DNA of 64,000 bases from Xanthomonas chitinilytica (GCF_026107455.2 NZ_JAPCHY010000008.1:124001-188000), one strand, 5' to 3'; positions 39,845 through 49,557 are shown, counted from the first letter of the stretch. A program made the numbers and translations. The notes: a model not told the origin generated them from the letters alone.

Positions 39845-42535
39845 ATGAACTGGTTGAACGAGGTGCTTAACAACGACCCGAATCCTGTGGAAACCCAGGA
39901 GTGGATCGAGTCGTTGAAAGCCGTTATCGATGTCGAGGGCCCCGAGCGCGCGCATCAGTTGCTGGAAGGCATGGTCGAACTGACCCGGCGCTCGGGCGCC
40001 TACCTGCCTTTCTCTCCCACCACCGAGTACGTCAACACCATCGCGCCGCACCTGGAAGCCAAGAGCTCGGGCAACGCCGAACTGGAATGGCGCATCCGCT
40101 CGATCATCCGCTGGAACGCGATGGCCACCGTGGTGCGCGCCAACCGCAAGCCGGGCGACCTGGGCGGCCACATCGCCTCGTTCGCCTCCGGCGCCACCCT
40201 GTACGACGTGGGCTTCAACCACTTCTGGCGCGCCCCCAGCGAGAACCACCCGGGCGACCTGCTGTTCATCCAGGGCCACAGCTCGCCGGGCATCTACGCC
40301 CGCGCCTTCCTCGAAGGCCGCATCAGCGAGCAGCAGCTGGACACCTTCCGCATGGAAGTGGACGGCGGCGGCCTGTCCTCCTATCCGCACCCGTGGCTGA
40401 TGCCCGACTTCTGGCAGACCCCGACCGTGTCGATGGGCCTGGGCCCGCTGGCGGCGATCTACCAGGCGCAGTTCATGAAGTACCTGGAGCACCGCGGCCT
40501 GATCGAGCCGTCCGACCGCAAGGTCTGGTGCTTCATCGGCGACGGCGAGTCCGACGAGCCGGAGACCCTGGGCGCCATCGCCCTGGCCGGCCGCGAAGGC
40601 CTGGACAACCTGATCTTCGTGGTCAACTGCAACCTGCAGCGCCTGGACGGCCCGGTGCGCGGCAACGGCAAGATCATCCAGGAACTGGAAGGCGTGTTCC
40701 GCGGCGGCGGCTGGAACGTCATCAAGCTGCTGTGGGGCTCGTACTGGGATCCGCTCCTGGCCAAGGACACCAACGGCGTCCTCAAGAAGCTGATGATGGA
40801 AACCGTCGACGGCGAGTACCAGAACTGCAAGGCCTTCGGCGGCGCCTACACCCGTGAGCATTTCTTCGGCAAGTACGAGGAAACCCGCGCCATGGTCGCC
40901 AGCCTGTCCGACGACGACATCTGGCGCCTGAACCGCGGCGGCCACGACCCGCACAAGGTCTACGCCGCCTACCACCAGGCGGTGAACACCAAGGGCATGC
41001 CCACCGTGATCCTGGCCAAGACGGTCAAGGGCTACGGCATGGGCTCGGCCGGCGAGTCGCTCAACCCGACCCACCAGACCAAGAAGCTCGACGACGACGC
41101 GGTGCGCCACTTCCGCGACCGCTTCAACATCCCGCTCAGCGACAAGCAGCTGGAAGAAGCCGAGCAGATCCCGTTCTACCACCCCGGCGAGGACTCGCCG
41201 GAAGTGCAGTACCTCAAGGAACGCCGCGCCGCGCTGGGCGGCTACCTGCCGCAGCGCCGGCAGAAGGCCAGCAAGTCGTTCGTCGCGCCCAAGCTGGAAA
41301 CCTACGAGCGCCTGCTCAAGTCCAGCGGCGAGCGTGCCTACTCCACCACCATGGCGTTCGTGCAGTCGCTCAACATCACCCTGCGCGACAAGGAGCTGGG
41401 CCCGCGCATCGTGCCGATCGTGGCCGACGAGGCCCGCACCTTCGGCATGGAAGGCCTGTTCCGGCAGATCGGCATCTACGCCCCGTTCGGCCAGAAGTAC
41501 AAGCCGGTCGACGCCGACCAGCTGATGTTCTACCGCGAGGACCAGTCCGGCCAGGTGCTGCAGCAGGGCATCAGCGAGCCGGGCGCGATCGCCTCGTGGA
41601 TGGCCGCCGGCACCAGCTACTCGGTGTCCGACGTGCCGATGCTGCCGTTCTACATCTACTACTCGATGTTCGGCTTCCAGCGCGTGGGCGACCTGGCCTG
41701 GCAGGCGGCGGACATGCGTACCCGCGGCTTCCTGCTCGGCGGCACCGCCGGCCGCACCACGCTCAACGGCGAGGGCCTGCAGCACGAGGACGGCTTCAGC
41801 CACATCGTCGCCGGCGGCATCCCCAACGTGCGCAGCTACGACCCGACCTTCGGCTTCGAAGTGACGGTGATCCTGCAGCACGGCACCAAGCGCATGATGG
41901 AAGACCAGGTGGACGAGTACTACTACGTCACCCTGATGAACGAGAACTACGCCCACCCGGAAATGCCCGAAGGCGCCGCCGACGGCATCGTCAAGGGCAT
42001 GTACCTGCTGCAGGACGCCGGCAAGCCCAAGAAGGGCGAGCTGCGCGTGCAGCTGCTGGGCTCGGGCACCATCCTGCGCGAAGCGATTGCAGCCGCCGAG
42101 CTGCTGGACAAGGACTTCGGCGTCACCGCCGACATTTGGTCCTGCCCCAGCTTCAACGAACTGCGCCGCGACGGCTTCGACGTCGAGCGCTGGAACCGCC
42201 TGCACCCGGAGGCCGAACAGCGCAAGGCCTACGTCACCGAACTGCTGGAAGGCCGCCAGGGCCCGGCCATCGCCGCCACCGACTACGTGCGCGCCTACGC
42301 CGACCAGATCCGCGCCTTCGTGCCGATGACCTACTCGGTGCTGGGCACCGACGGTTTCGGCCGTTCGGATACCCGCGCCAACCTGCGGCGGTTCTTCGAG
42401 GTGGACCGGTACTACATCGCGCATGCCGCGATTGCGGCGCTGGCGAAGGACGGCAAGATGACGGCGAAGGATGTTGCACGGGCGATCAAGCAGTACAACA
42501 TTGATCCGGAGAAGGCGAATCCTGTTGGGGTTTGA
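39845..42535 (+). CDS. aceE: Pyruvate dehydrogenase E1 component, homodimeric type
   Basis: AceE decarboxylates pyruvate with thiamine diphosphate and acetylates the lipoyl group of E2. The 896-residue length is standard. The thiamine-binding motif GDGESDEPETLGAI...NLIFVVNCN, the N-terminal FSPTTEYVNTI and the GYGMGSAGESLNP region are conserved. Genes for E2/E3 are not in the window. The ATG follows a GGGAG ribosome-binding site, and a GC-rich terminator lies downstream. Confidence 0.98.
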   Translation: MNWLNEVLNNDPNPVETQEWIESLKAVIDVEGPERAHQLLEGMVELTRRSGAYLPFSPTTEYVNTIAPHLEAKSSGNAELEWRIRSIIRWNAMATVVRANRKPGDLGGHIASFASGATLYDVGFNHFWRAPSENHPGDLLFIQGHSSPGIYARAFLEGRISEQQLDTFRMEVDGGGLSSYPHPWLMPDFWQTPTVSMGLGPLAAIYQAQFMKYLEHRGLIEPSDRKVWCFIGDGESDEPETLGAIALAGREGLDNLIFVVNCNLQRLDGPVRGNGKIIQELEGVFRGGGWNVIKLLWGSYWDPLLAKDTNGVLKKLMMETVDGEYQNCKAFGGAYTREHFFGKYEETRAMVASLSDDDIWRLNRGGHDPHKVYAAYHQAVNTKGMPTVILAKTVKGYGMGSAGESLNPTHQTKKLDDDAVRHFRDRFNIPLSDKQLEEAEQIPFYHPGEDSPEVQYLKERRAALGGYLPQRRQKASKSFVAPKLETYERLLKSSGERAYSTTMAFVQSLNITLRDKELGPRIVPIVADEARTFGMEGLFRQIGIYAPFGQKYKPVDADQLMFYREDQSGQVLQQGISEPGAIASWMAAGTSYSVSDVPMLPFYIYYSMFGFQRVGDLAWQAADMRTRGFLLGGTAGRTTLNGEGLQHEDGFSHIVAGGIPNVRSYDPTFGFEVTVILQHGTKRMMEDQVDEYYYVTLMNENYAHPEMPEGAADGIVKGMYLLQDAGKPKKGELRVQLLGSGTILREAIAAAELLDKDFGVTADIWSCPSFNELRRDGFDVERWNRLHPEAEQRKAYVTELLEGRQGPAIAATDYVRAYADQIRAFVPMTYSVLGTDGFGRSDTRANLRRFFEVDRYYIAHAAIAALAKDGKMTAKDVARAIKQYNIDPEKANPVGV

Positions 42536-42568
42536 TTAATCAACGATTCTTCGTTGCGAGTTGAGGAG

Positions 42569-42597
42569 AGGCGGCCTAACAGGTCGCCTTTCCTTTT
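42569..42597 (+). terminator. Terminator between aceE and the defence island
   Basis: AGGCGGCCT, loop AAC, AGGTCGCCT (one G-T pair), followed by TTCCTTTT. It can also end the minus-strand island operon, which converges here. Confidence 0.8.
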
Positions 42598-42607
42598 GGC
42601 AACAAGG

Positions 42608-43348
42608 TCATCCTTCCATTTTGCCCTTGGCCTGTTCGAGGCAGTGCGCCATGAACTGGTCGATCCTGTAGTCATCCCAAACCTCGAAAGCGATTCCGGC
42701 CCCCATCAAGTTCACTTTTTTCATGAAGCGACCAAAGAGCTTGCCTTCAGTGAGTCGTTCTTCTGTTTCCAAGAGTCGAATTATGCCTCTGCCTAGCACT
42801 GGGCGCGCTCCAATGCCCGGACGCTCCACAAGTCCTTGTCGGATATCGGCCAGCGCGAGAATCTTCTTCAAAGCACGTGCGGGATTGTCAGGCATGATTT
42901 GCTTGGCGATGTGGTGGCTCCACCAGAGACGGGAAATGGCATGGTCATCGCGGCAGCTGGTAAGAGTTGGGGCGAAGAAGTGCTTGGATACGTCCTTGGC
43001 CACGCTTTCGTCGTCCTTGTCGGTCTGGAGCCAGCGGTTCCTGGAATATTCCAGACACTCGATATGACTGAGTCGAATCCAGATTCGGTTTTCCCGTGCG
43101 AGGGTGGGGGTCAAATTGCATAGGGCATGGCCAACAGTGATGGAATTCTGGATTTCAGTATCGGATCCACCATCCGCGGTCAAACTTTTCAATCCATCCA
43201 GATCGGCATCGAATGAAAGCGGAATACGCCAATCCCCCATTGCCTCCAGGTCAAGGAAGTTGCCTTCTTTATAGCGGGAAATATTCTCGGAAATGTTGTT
43301 CTTCAGGTCATCAGCCACTTGTTGGCCTACATAAAGGAGCTTGCTCAT
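42608..43348 (-). CDS. DUF6339-like protein
   Basis: A 246-residue, probably cytoplasmic, largely helical protein that resembles DUF6339: NRIWIRLSHIECLEYSRNRW, ISRLWWSHHIAKQIM, and RPVLGRGIIRLLETEERLTEG. No catalytic motif is evident. It is the last gene of the GHKL module; its ATG overlaps the upstream stop (ATGA). The base composition is AT-richer than the surrounding genome. A role in the neighbouring restriction/defence system is inferred from linkage only. It converges on aceE, with a terminator between. Confidence 0.7.
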   Translation of the reverse strand: MSKLLYVGQQVADDLKNNISENISRYKEGNFLDLEAMGDWRIPLSFDADLDGLKSLTADGGSDTEIQNSITVGHALCNLTPTLARENRIWIRLSHIECLEYSRNRWLQTDKDDESVAKDVSKHFFAPTLTSCRDDHAISRLWWSHHIAKQIMPDNPARALKKILALADIRQGLVERPGIGARPVLGRGIIRLLETEERLTEGKLFGRFMKKVNLMGAGIAFEVWDDYRIDQFMAHCLEQAKGKMEG

Positions 43349-44172
43349 ACAGACTCCCCCGCGAACAATTTCTGCAGTGATCCAAGTGGAGAGTCGAGCA
43401 GCTTCTGAGCCGCATCAGCAATATCGCCATTCTTGAGATCGATGCCTTCCGCATTGCAACGGGCATTCATGACGCTGTACCAGCGCTTTTCGGAATAAGC
43501 ATCTTCCCCGCGCATTGCTTCCAGTACCGCCATGACTACTGGTAGGAAAAGTGACGAAAGAAGCGTGTCTTTCATTCTCTGTCCACGCAGCAGACTCAAG
43601 AATCCATGCAAGCTTGGAGCAACCAAGATCTCGATGGCTTCGCTCTCGAGATCAATTTTGAAAACACCCTCAGCCACGTCCTCATGCAGCTTGAGATGGA
43701 ATACTGACTCCAAAGGCGCAAGCTTCTCTAGGCCAGCCTCGAATCTGAGTTCCTCGGTGAGGGCAATCAGGTCACCCGGTTTGACAATTCTTGCATGGGG
43801 CGGAAATTCGGGATCAATCCACTTCGAGTCCAGAGTGAGCTCATTCTTTGCAACAACAACACCTCGGACAAAAACCGGGCCACGTACCTTCCCATCGGAA
43901 AGGTCGATGTGGATGTCACCAAGCGGATGATGATGAAAATTATCCCAGTATGTGTCCAGGCAAGTAACCATTAAGCCAGAAACTGCATGTTCAGAATTCA
44001 GTGACTCATGAATTGAAGGATCATCCAACGTCATGGTGCCGCTCAGAACGGCATGGCCTGACTCCGGATTTTCTTGGACAGCCAAGACAAGTTGGAACGT
44101 CCTGTCGCCGTAATCACCGGTACCTGGAGAGAGGATCGGGTGCGGAAAGCTGGTGGAAGGCTTAATTCGCAT
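43345..44172 (-). CDS. Unknown protein of the GHKL module
   Basis: A 275-residue protein with a predicted beta-rich N-terminal half (TFQLVLAVQENPESGHAVLSG) and a helical C terminus (RMKDTLLSSLFLPVVMAVLEAM). No signal peptide or membrane anchor and no known family. ATG 44172 has an excellent GGAGG ribosome-binding site six bases upstream, ruling out the GTG at 44178. It overlaps the GHKL gene by 11 bp and the DUF6339-like gene by 4 bp, so the three proteins are made together. Function unknown. Confidence 0.7.
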   Translation of the reverse strand: MRIKPSTSFPHPILSPGTGDYGDRTFQLVLAVQENPESGHAVLSGTMTLDDPSIHESLNSEHAVSGLMVTCLDTYWDNFHHHPLGDIHIDLSDGKVRGPVFVRGVVVAKNELTLDSKWIDPEFPPHARIVKPGDLIALTEELRFEAGLEKLAPLESVFHLKLHEDVAEGVFKIDLESEAIEILVAPSLHGFLSLLRGQRMKDTLLSSLFLPVVMAVLEAMRGEDAYSEKRWYSVMNARCNAEGIDLKNGDIADAAQKLLDSPLGSLQKLFAGESV

Positions 44173-46048
44173 TCTCACCCTCCGAGATGGAACTGAGGAC
44201 GATGCTTATAGGTCCGATATACGGAGTGTCGAATTCAATATCCAGATTGATTCGTTTGCCTTGTTTCAATTCGATCCTGGGTGTCTTCGAACAAAGCTCT
44301 CCATTGATGGATCGGATCGTCAGTGCTTCATCATTAGAAACGCCAACTGCGGAAATCTCCATGAATGCTGGCGCCGATGCCTCTGGAGTGAATGCGATTT
44401 TTCGCTCTATGCCACTTGGGGACACTGAGTGGCGCAGACCGGTAAAGGCAATGCTTTTTCCTCCTCGTCCACCGACTGCCCCACGCCCACCCCCCGGTTG
44501 TCCACCGGAAGTTCTTCCGCCCTTTGTTTTGCTCTTCTTCGATCCACCTGAGGACCCGGATTCACCATGGTTGCCACTGCCGACCAATGGTTTCGGGGGA
44601 AGTGGATTCGGAGTGAGTCTGGGTCGCTCTGGGTCATCGTTCTTGTTGGCCGGGTCCGGGATGGACTGTCCGAGACTAGGCTTCGAGAAGAAACGATTCA
44701 TCTCATCAAGTAGGACATCCGCTTCGGCTGGCTTGGTGGTTGCCGACCTGATCGTGTTTCTGATCCAATCCCCGACTTTCTTCATCGCCGTTTTGAGTTT
44801 CTTGCGTTGTACAAGATCGTCAAGACGCTCCGCCGAGATTTCGTCATGCCTTGGGCTTTCCATGTCTCGGACGCGACCGCTCGTATCCCGATCATCTGGC
44901 TCCAGAACGGCTACAAAATCTCTGGACATTGGAAAGCGGGCCATCGGATGATTAAAGTGGCGCAGGTTGTCGGCGATATACATGCCATTGCGCAGGATGC
45001 CCGCGCGTCTCGGAAACCCATCCTTCTGAAGAATTGTCAAGCGAAATGCACCGACATCGTTGAATTGCTCTATCAGCTTTTCCGAGTCGGGGGACCTCAT
45101 TGCCGCAAGCATGGCAGCGCTGAAATCCAAGTCCTCGGCTGTGCCTGTGCTTTCGGCTGCTTCACGGACCTCCTGTCGAGCGAAAAGCTCTTCGAGCGAG
45201 GCCGCTTCGATTTCGATGATGTCCTTGTCTGACCATTGGACTGTGAACCGGATAGTCCCGCTATTGACTGCAGAAAAGAAGTTGCGAATTAGGGATTCTG
45301 TCATCAGCCAGTGCCAGTTTTGCTCCTCAGCGAAGCCGATACTAGCAACCGTTGTGCCAACCTCCGTGCGACGAAGCCATTCTGGCAGGAGTGCCACATC
45401 ATCTACGGGCATGTAGCCAGTTTTGCCCCAATAGCCAGTCGAGCGCATGGGCTCAGCTGTTTGGTCGTGTGAAACAAGGATGCTTTTGCCTTGGGCCAAG
45501 TGAGTGGTCTTCTGCCCGTCACAATAGATGGTGGAGTAGAACACCGTGCGGAGATTGGATATGGCGAATGCTGCATTCTTGCCGATGCCAAATGAGCCGC
45601 TCGCATCTGCATCTGCCTTCTGGCTGACGCCGGAAGACTTGACCAGTGCATGAAATGGCTTGCCTTTGGTCGCGGGGCCGATCAGGCCGGTTGTCCCGTA
45701 GTCTTCAATGGACAAGACTGGGATTCTCGATTGATCGGCAACCTTAATCGCACGCTCGAGAAACTCCTTTTCCTTCTTCTGCTCCTTCCATTGAGACAGG
45801 CAAGTTCCGAGGGTGCTTTTCAATTCAGCAAGCCCCGGAATATCCGATGCTTGCACGGACAGGAGCCTGAAAACCAGATGCACCGGTTCAGAAGAGCCAT
45901 CCGGCAACCGCGCGGCCGCATCCAGACTGTTCTGCGAACACTCGCGTGCGATGCCTGGATAGGGCGACCCCTTGAATGTCTCGATTCCTGCGTGGCCAAG
46001 CCCCTCTTCTTCCCGGCCCGGATTGGGCAAAAACTCCCATTTCGCCAT
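44162..46048 (-). CDS. GHKL-type ATPase of a putative defence module
   Basis: A 628-residue protein. The GHKL ATP-binding elements are intact: N-box ARECSQNSLDAA (Glu36, Asn40), motif I SIEDYGTTGL (Asp115), and G2 GSFGIGKNAAF (150-160). These resemble MutL/MORC-like rather than histidine-kinase domains. A Gly/Ser/Lys-rich linker follows at roughly residues 500-550, then a C-terminal beta domain. A good ribosome-binding site precedes ATG 46048. MORC-like GHKL ATPases are known in some restriction-modification operons; membership in that group is inferred. Confidence 0.8.
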   Translation of the reverse strand: MAKWEFLPNPGREEEGLGHAGIETFKGSPYPGIARECSQNSLDAAARLPDGSSEPVHLVFRLLSVQASDIPGLAELKSTLGTCLSQWKEQKKEKEFLERAIKVADQSRIPVLSIEDYGTTGLIGPATKGKPFHALVKSSGVSQKADADASGSFGIGKNAAFAISNLRTVFYSTIYCDGQKTTHLAQGKSILVSHDQTAEPMRSTGYWGKTGYMPVDDVALLPEWLRRTEVGTTVASIGFAEEQNWHWLMTESLIRNFFSAVNSGTIRFTVQWSDKDIIEIEAASLEELFARQEVREAAESTGTAEDLDFSAAMLAAMRSPDSEKLIEQFNDVGAFRLTILQKDGFPRRAGILRNGMYIADNLRHFNHPMARFPMSRDFVAVLEPDDRDTSGRVRDMESPRHDEISAERLDDLVQRKKLKTAMKKVGDWIRNTIRSATTKPAEADVLLDEMNRFFSKPSLGQSIPDPANKNDDPERPRLTPNPLPPKPLVGSGNHGESGSSGGSKKSKTKGGRTSGGQPGGGRGAVGGRGGKSIAFTGLRHSVSPSGIERKIAFTPEASAPAFMEISAVGVSNDEALTIRSINGELCSKTPRIELKQGKRINLDIEFDTPYIGPISIVLSSISEGENAN

Positions 46049-46183
46049 GTGCTCCCCCCTTCATGCGTTATTTCCCCGGCAACTTTCGGGTATGGCATGT
46101 GCTTGCAATACACTGGTACGGCAAGACATTGACTTGTTGCATTGATTCGCGATCTTTAAGTCTACTCGGCTTGAGAGTATGAC

Positions 46184-47575
46184 TTAAGGTGAATTGCTGC
46201 AGGCATCCACAATCCGACTTGATGTGTAGAGTGCTGGTAAGTCCTTGCTGGCAACGCGAAATTGGCTTCGCTTCTTTGGTTTTGGGGTGGGGGTTGAGAC
46301 TCCTTCCAGCTTGATCCCCGGATCGTAATAGATTTTCCCTTCATGTGCCGCCTTCAGGAAAAGTCCGAATTCCGCACCTTCACCAAGCAGGATTCTATTC
46401 CCGTAGCGATATTGCCGTTCTGGCGCCATCCGCTGCTCTGCCGGAACGAAAGCGGCATGGGCATGCTTGGCTTTCCAATGATCCATCAGCTTCACGAAGG
46501 GCCAAGCTGCGGCCACGTTGTCCTTTCGGTCCAGAAGCTGAATGGCTCCGGCAGATGAATATTTGCCGTTCTCGGCGTTGAAACCGTCCAGAACAAGGCG
46601 CAGGCCAGTACGATCGTGGGCTGGATTGCTGGCGCGGTAGATGCCACCGAAATTCAGGCGATCGTCGCGGCCTCTGGTGTCCGCGTAGCCATAGCGGCGG
46701 ATGAATTCGATGACGCCTTCGTTCATGTAAATGCCGCTGGTTGGTTCAGGAGTGAACAGAGTCACCACGCTGGCTCCGGGCTTGTCGGCGTTTGGCACTT
46801 GCCGCGCCTTGACTTCCCAGCCTCGGAAATCCGGGAGCGAGTAGCCATTCGAGCGAATGCCAAGCAGCGATTCCAACGTGTTGCCATTGCAATTGGAGGC
46901 ATTGCAGGGGATCAGGTTTCCGAGCGGGTCAAGACGTGTGGAGGGAACCCAGCCACGTCGATGGATGCGGCACAACTCACGCATGAGTTCCAGGAATCCG
47001 TTGCCCTCGTCTTGTCCCGGCATTGGCAAAATGTTGAGAACGCCATAGGCATCATGCGGTTCGCTGGCACGGATCTCCCGTGCGGCAGGTGATTCCGGTG
47101 GCAAGGTGATGCCAAAAATCCTTGTGCCATTCCCGATACCCAAGACAAGGATGCGGTCAGGTTCTTCACCGCGACTATCCTTGACCCAAAGTGAGGACGG
47201 TGCGTCCTTGCAGCCTTGAAGGAAGCCGGAGAAGCGCACTTCGGGGTACTGTGGATAGAAGATCAATTTCGCATGTGGAGCGCGAATGGGTTGGCCATTG
47301 CGTCCAAGCCAATGGAAGTCCAGGGCGGAGCGGAAAACGGCTTCCTGGACACCGCTCTTCTGCGAAGTCGAAACATGCAGGGTCACCTCGCCAGAGGGAA
47401 TCTTGCCAAGCTGCGAAAGGTCGGAAGCCAGGTAGACTTGATTCTTGCTGTTCGCGTTCCTCGGCAGAATCTTGTAGAGAACCCCGGTTGCACCATTGTC
47501 GCGCAGCATGGCGAACACGGTCGGAAGATCGATTTCCGACAACCACGAGTCAGTATCATCGGCCTTGGGCATCAT
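46184..47575 (-). CDS. MvaI/BcnI-family restriction endonuclease with extra N-terminal domain
   Basis: A 463-residue endonuclease, much longer than the roughly 240-residue MvaI/BcnI enzymes. The PD-(D/E)xK core is GNTLESLLGIRSNGYSLPDF, followed by RGWEVKAR, with Asp249, Glu254 and Lys256. The first 180 residues could be a separate DNA-binding domain; the stretch LRDNGATGVLYKI recalls the B3-like effector domain of EcoRII. The target is probably CCWGG or CCSGG. Its ATG comes 1 bp after the vsr stop, coupling it to the methyltransferase operon. Confidence 0.88.
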   Translation of the reverse strand: MMPKADDTDSWLSEIDLPTVFAMLRDNGATGVLYKILPRNANSKNQVYLASDLSQLGKIPSGEVTLHVSTSQKSGVQEAVFRSALDFHWLGRNGQPIRAPHAKLIFYPQYPEVRFSGFLQGCKDAPSSLWVKDSRGEEPDRILVLGIGNGTRIFGITLPPESPAAREIRASEPHDAYGVLNILPMPGQDEGNGFLELMRELCRIHRRGWVPSTRLDPLGNLIPCNASNCNGNTLESLLGIRSNGYSLPDFRGWEVKARQVPNADKPGASVVTLFTPEPTSGIYMNEGVIEFIRRYGYADTRGRDDRLNFGGIYRASNPAHDRTGLRLVLDGFNAENGKYSSAGAIQLLDRKDNVAAAWPFVKLMDHWKAKHAHAAFVPAEQRMAPERQYRYGNRILLGEGAEFGLFLKAAHEGKIYYDPGIKLEGVSTPTPKPKKRSQFRVASKDLPALYTSSRIVDACSNSP

Positions 47576-47576
47576 T

Positions 47577-47993
47577 TCATTCCCCCGTCTTGCTTTCCAC
47601 GATTGCAGTGGTGAGTTTGTCCAGTTCCCGTTCGTTCAACTGGCAGGACCAGATGACCAGCACCCGCCAGCCAAGCTCTCGAAGCTGCTGCTTCACCCGA
47701 GCATCTCTGCGAACGTTGTCGGCGAATTTTTCCTGCCAGAATGCCGCATTGTTGGCTGGGGTTGTGGAGAAGCGGCAGCCTTCGTGCCGGTGCCAGAAGC
47801 AACCATGCACGAACACCACGGTTCGATGCTTCGGAAGAACCAGATCAGGTTTTCCCGGCAGCTTGGCATGTAACCGGAAGCGCAGTCCCGCGCGATGCAG
47901 GAAGCTGCGCACGATCAGTTCCGGCTTGGTGTTCTTGCCACGGATGCCGGACATCATCCTGCTTCGCGTGGCGCGATCCACAACGTCGATCAT
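47577..47993 (-). CDS. vsr: Very short patch repair endonuclease
   Basis: Vsr nicks 5' of T in T:G mismatches made by deamination of 5-methylcytosine, protecting sites of Dcm-type methyltransferases. The 138-residue product has TRSRMMSGIRGKNTKPEL, the catalytic Asp region LPGKPDLVLP, the zinc/catalytic HGCFWHRHEGC and ELGWRVLVIWSCQL. Its start overlaps the upstream small orf (ATGA). Presence next to a C5-methyltransferase is typical. Confidence 0.97.
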   Translation of the reverse strand: MIDVVDRATRSRMMSGIRGKNTKPELIVRSFLHRAGLRFRLHAKLPGKPDLVLPKHRTVVFVHGCFWHRHEGCRFSTTPANNAAFWQEKFADNVRRDARVKQQLRELGWRVLVIWSCQLNERELDKLTTAIVESKTGE

Positions 47994-48274
47994 CGGGCGT
48001 TGAGTGCTTCGTGAAATCCGGCTGTCTTCATGAAGATCGAGTAACAGGAGTCGACTACCTTGTTTCCGTGCTCGGCAAACATTTCCACCAGTACTCCGTC
48101 AGCTTCTGCGGCTTCCGCTTCCGTGAAGAGCGGTGTTCCATCGGGAAGGTGGATGATCTGAGTTGCCGAATCTTCCGGGTGAAACAGAAGGTCCTGCTTT
48201 GCCATTGCCACAAACCATTTCTGCATTCCGTTCGGATGAGTACGATCGTATGCGGGAATCCGTGACGTGTTCAT
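47990..48274 (-). CDS. Small unknown protein between dcm and vsr
   Basis: A 94-residue protein of unknown function. It is hydrophilic with an acidic middle ([22 protein letters not shown]) and a cysteine near the C terminus ([15 protein letters not shown]). Its ATG overlaps the dcm stop and its own stop overlaps vsr, with AGGAGG just upstream, so it is translated as an integral part of the R-M operon. A control, inhibitor or modification accessory role is possible but not supported by any motif. Confidence 0.75.
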   Translation of the reverse strand: MNTSRIPAYDRTHPNGMQKWFVAMAKQDLLFHPEDSATQIIHLPDGTPLFTEAEAAEADGVLVEMFAEHGNKVVDSCYSIFMKTAGFHEALNAR

Positions 48275-49533
48275 CCATTTCCTCCTTCGGGTGTGACTGA
48301 CGAGGGGCGTTGCATTCCATGCTCGGGGTCGAGCAATTCCAGGATACGCGGTTTCATTATGCGTGCAACTTCGCGCATCACCGGCATGACCACGCTGTTG
48401 CCGAACTGTTTGTAGGCTTGGGTGTCACTCACCGGAATGATGAAATCATCCGGGAAGCCCATCAAGCGAGCGCATTCACGCGGAGTGAGGCGGCGCGGGC
48501 GCTTGCGCGGTCCCTGCGAGAGCAGGATTTCCGAACCATCCTTGTAGTAGCGGGCGGACAGAGTGCGGGTAGTGCTGTCGCCATCCACCAATCCATAACC
48601 GAAACCGTTGCCGGCGGCGCGGTGCTTCGCTGCATAGGCTTGAAGATAGGCCCAGAGCTTCGGTGTGAGCGTATAGCGATCATCCACCTTGGCCTTGGGG
48701 CCGGTGGTGTAGTGCGACTCGGGGGACTCGCTGCCGTCTTGTGGATGCAGAATGCTGGAAAGCTTGGGCTTTTGCTCCGGCAGGTGCATTTCGGCGAAGC
48801 TGAAGTCGATTTTCTCGCGAAATCCCACGATCAGGATACGTTCGCGGTGCTGTGGCACGAAATGTGCACCATCCACCACATTGCAAGTGATGTGGTAACC
48901 GAGTTCTTCTTCCAGCACCTTCTTGATAACGCGGAAAGTGTTGCCCTTGTCGTGACTGACGAGGTTCTTGACGTTTTCCAGCAGGAACGCGGCGGGGCGC
49001 TTGGCGGCGATGATGCGGGCCACGTCGAAGAACAAGGTGCCTTGGGTTTCGTCGGCGAAGCCGTGGGCGCGACCCAAGGCGTTCTTCTTGGAAACACCGG
49101 CTATGCTGAACGGCTGACAGGGAAAGCCGGCCAGTAGCACGTCATGGTCGGGAATGTCGTTCTCGTCTACCTTGGTGATGTCGCCTTCCAAGGTGTGGGC
49201 AGATTCCGGAAAGTTGGCTAGATAGGTTTTCTGTGCATAGGGATTCCATTCGCTGGTGAACATGCATTGACCACCGTGAGCTTCGAAGGCCATGCGAATG
49301 CCGCCTATGCCGGCAAACAAGTCGATGAAGCGGAAATCCGAATTTCGGTCATCAAGATGAGTAGACAGCGGGAGCAGACGCTGACGGATGGCGTCTGCAG
49401 CATAAGGTGGTGGGTCGGTTTCACCGACCTCCCAGCGCCTGAGAGTGCGAGTGGTGATGCCCAAGGCTTCGGCGAGTTCACGCTGGTTGTAGCGCCCTCT
49501 GAGGTTGGTCAAGAGGGTGTGGATATCTTCCAT
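48271..49533 (-). CDS. dcm: DNA (cytosine-5-)-methyltransferase with N-terminal HTH
   Basis: A 420-residue C5-cytosine methyltransferase. Motif [16 protein letters not shown], motif [13 protein letters not shown] (catalytic Cys), motif VI ENVKNL, motif [14 protein letters not shown] and motif [11 protein letters not shown] are intact. The first 55 residues form a helix-turn-helix ([20 protein letters not shown]), as in M.EcoRII/M.SsoII-type enzymes that repress their own promoter. First gene of the R-M operon; the recognition site is likely shared with the MvaI/BcnI-type endonuclease. Confidence 0.97.
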   Translation of the reverse strand: MEDIHTLLTNLRGRYNQRELAEALGITTRTLRRWEVGETDPPPYAADAIRQRLLPLSTHLDDRNSDFRFIDLFAGIGGIRMAFEAHGGQCMFTSEWNPYAQKTYLANFPESAHTLEGDITKVDENDIPDHDVLLAGFPCQPFSIAGVSKKNALGRAHGFADETQGTLFFDVARIIAAKRPAAFLLENVKNLVSHDKGNTFRVIKKVLEEELGYHITCNVVDGAHFVPQHRERILIVGFREKIDFSFAEMHLPEQKPKLSSILHPQDGSESPESHYTTGPKAKVDDRYTLTPKLWAYLQAYAAKHRAAGNGFGYGLVDGDSTTRTLSARYYKDGSEILLSQGPRKRPRRLTPRECARLMGFPDDFIIPVSDTQAYKQFGNSVVMPVMREVARIMKPRILELLDPEHGMQRPSSVTPEGGNG

Positions 49534-49557
49534 GCGAGAGGTCTATCGGCGGGACGG

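Noticed and set aside
39842..42424. An 860-codon open frame antisense to aceE
   Set aside because: Shadow frame caused by high GC content in the third codon position; aceE on the other strand has full family identity.
46156..46187. TTAAGTC/GACTTAA inverted repeat at the endonuclease stop
   Set aside because: The arms are 7 bp with an 18-bp spacer and overlap the stop codon; too weak to call an operator or a terminator.
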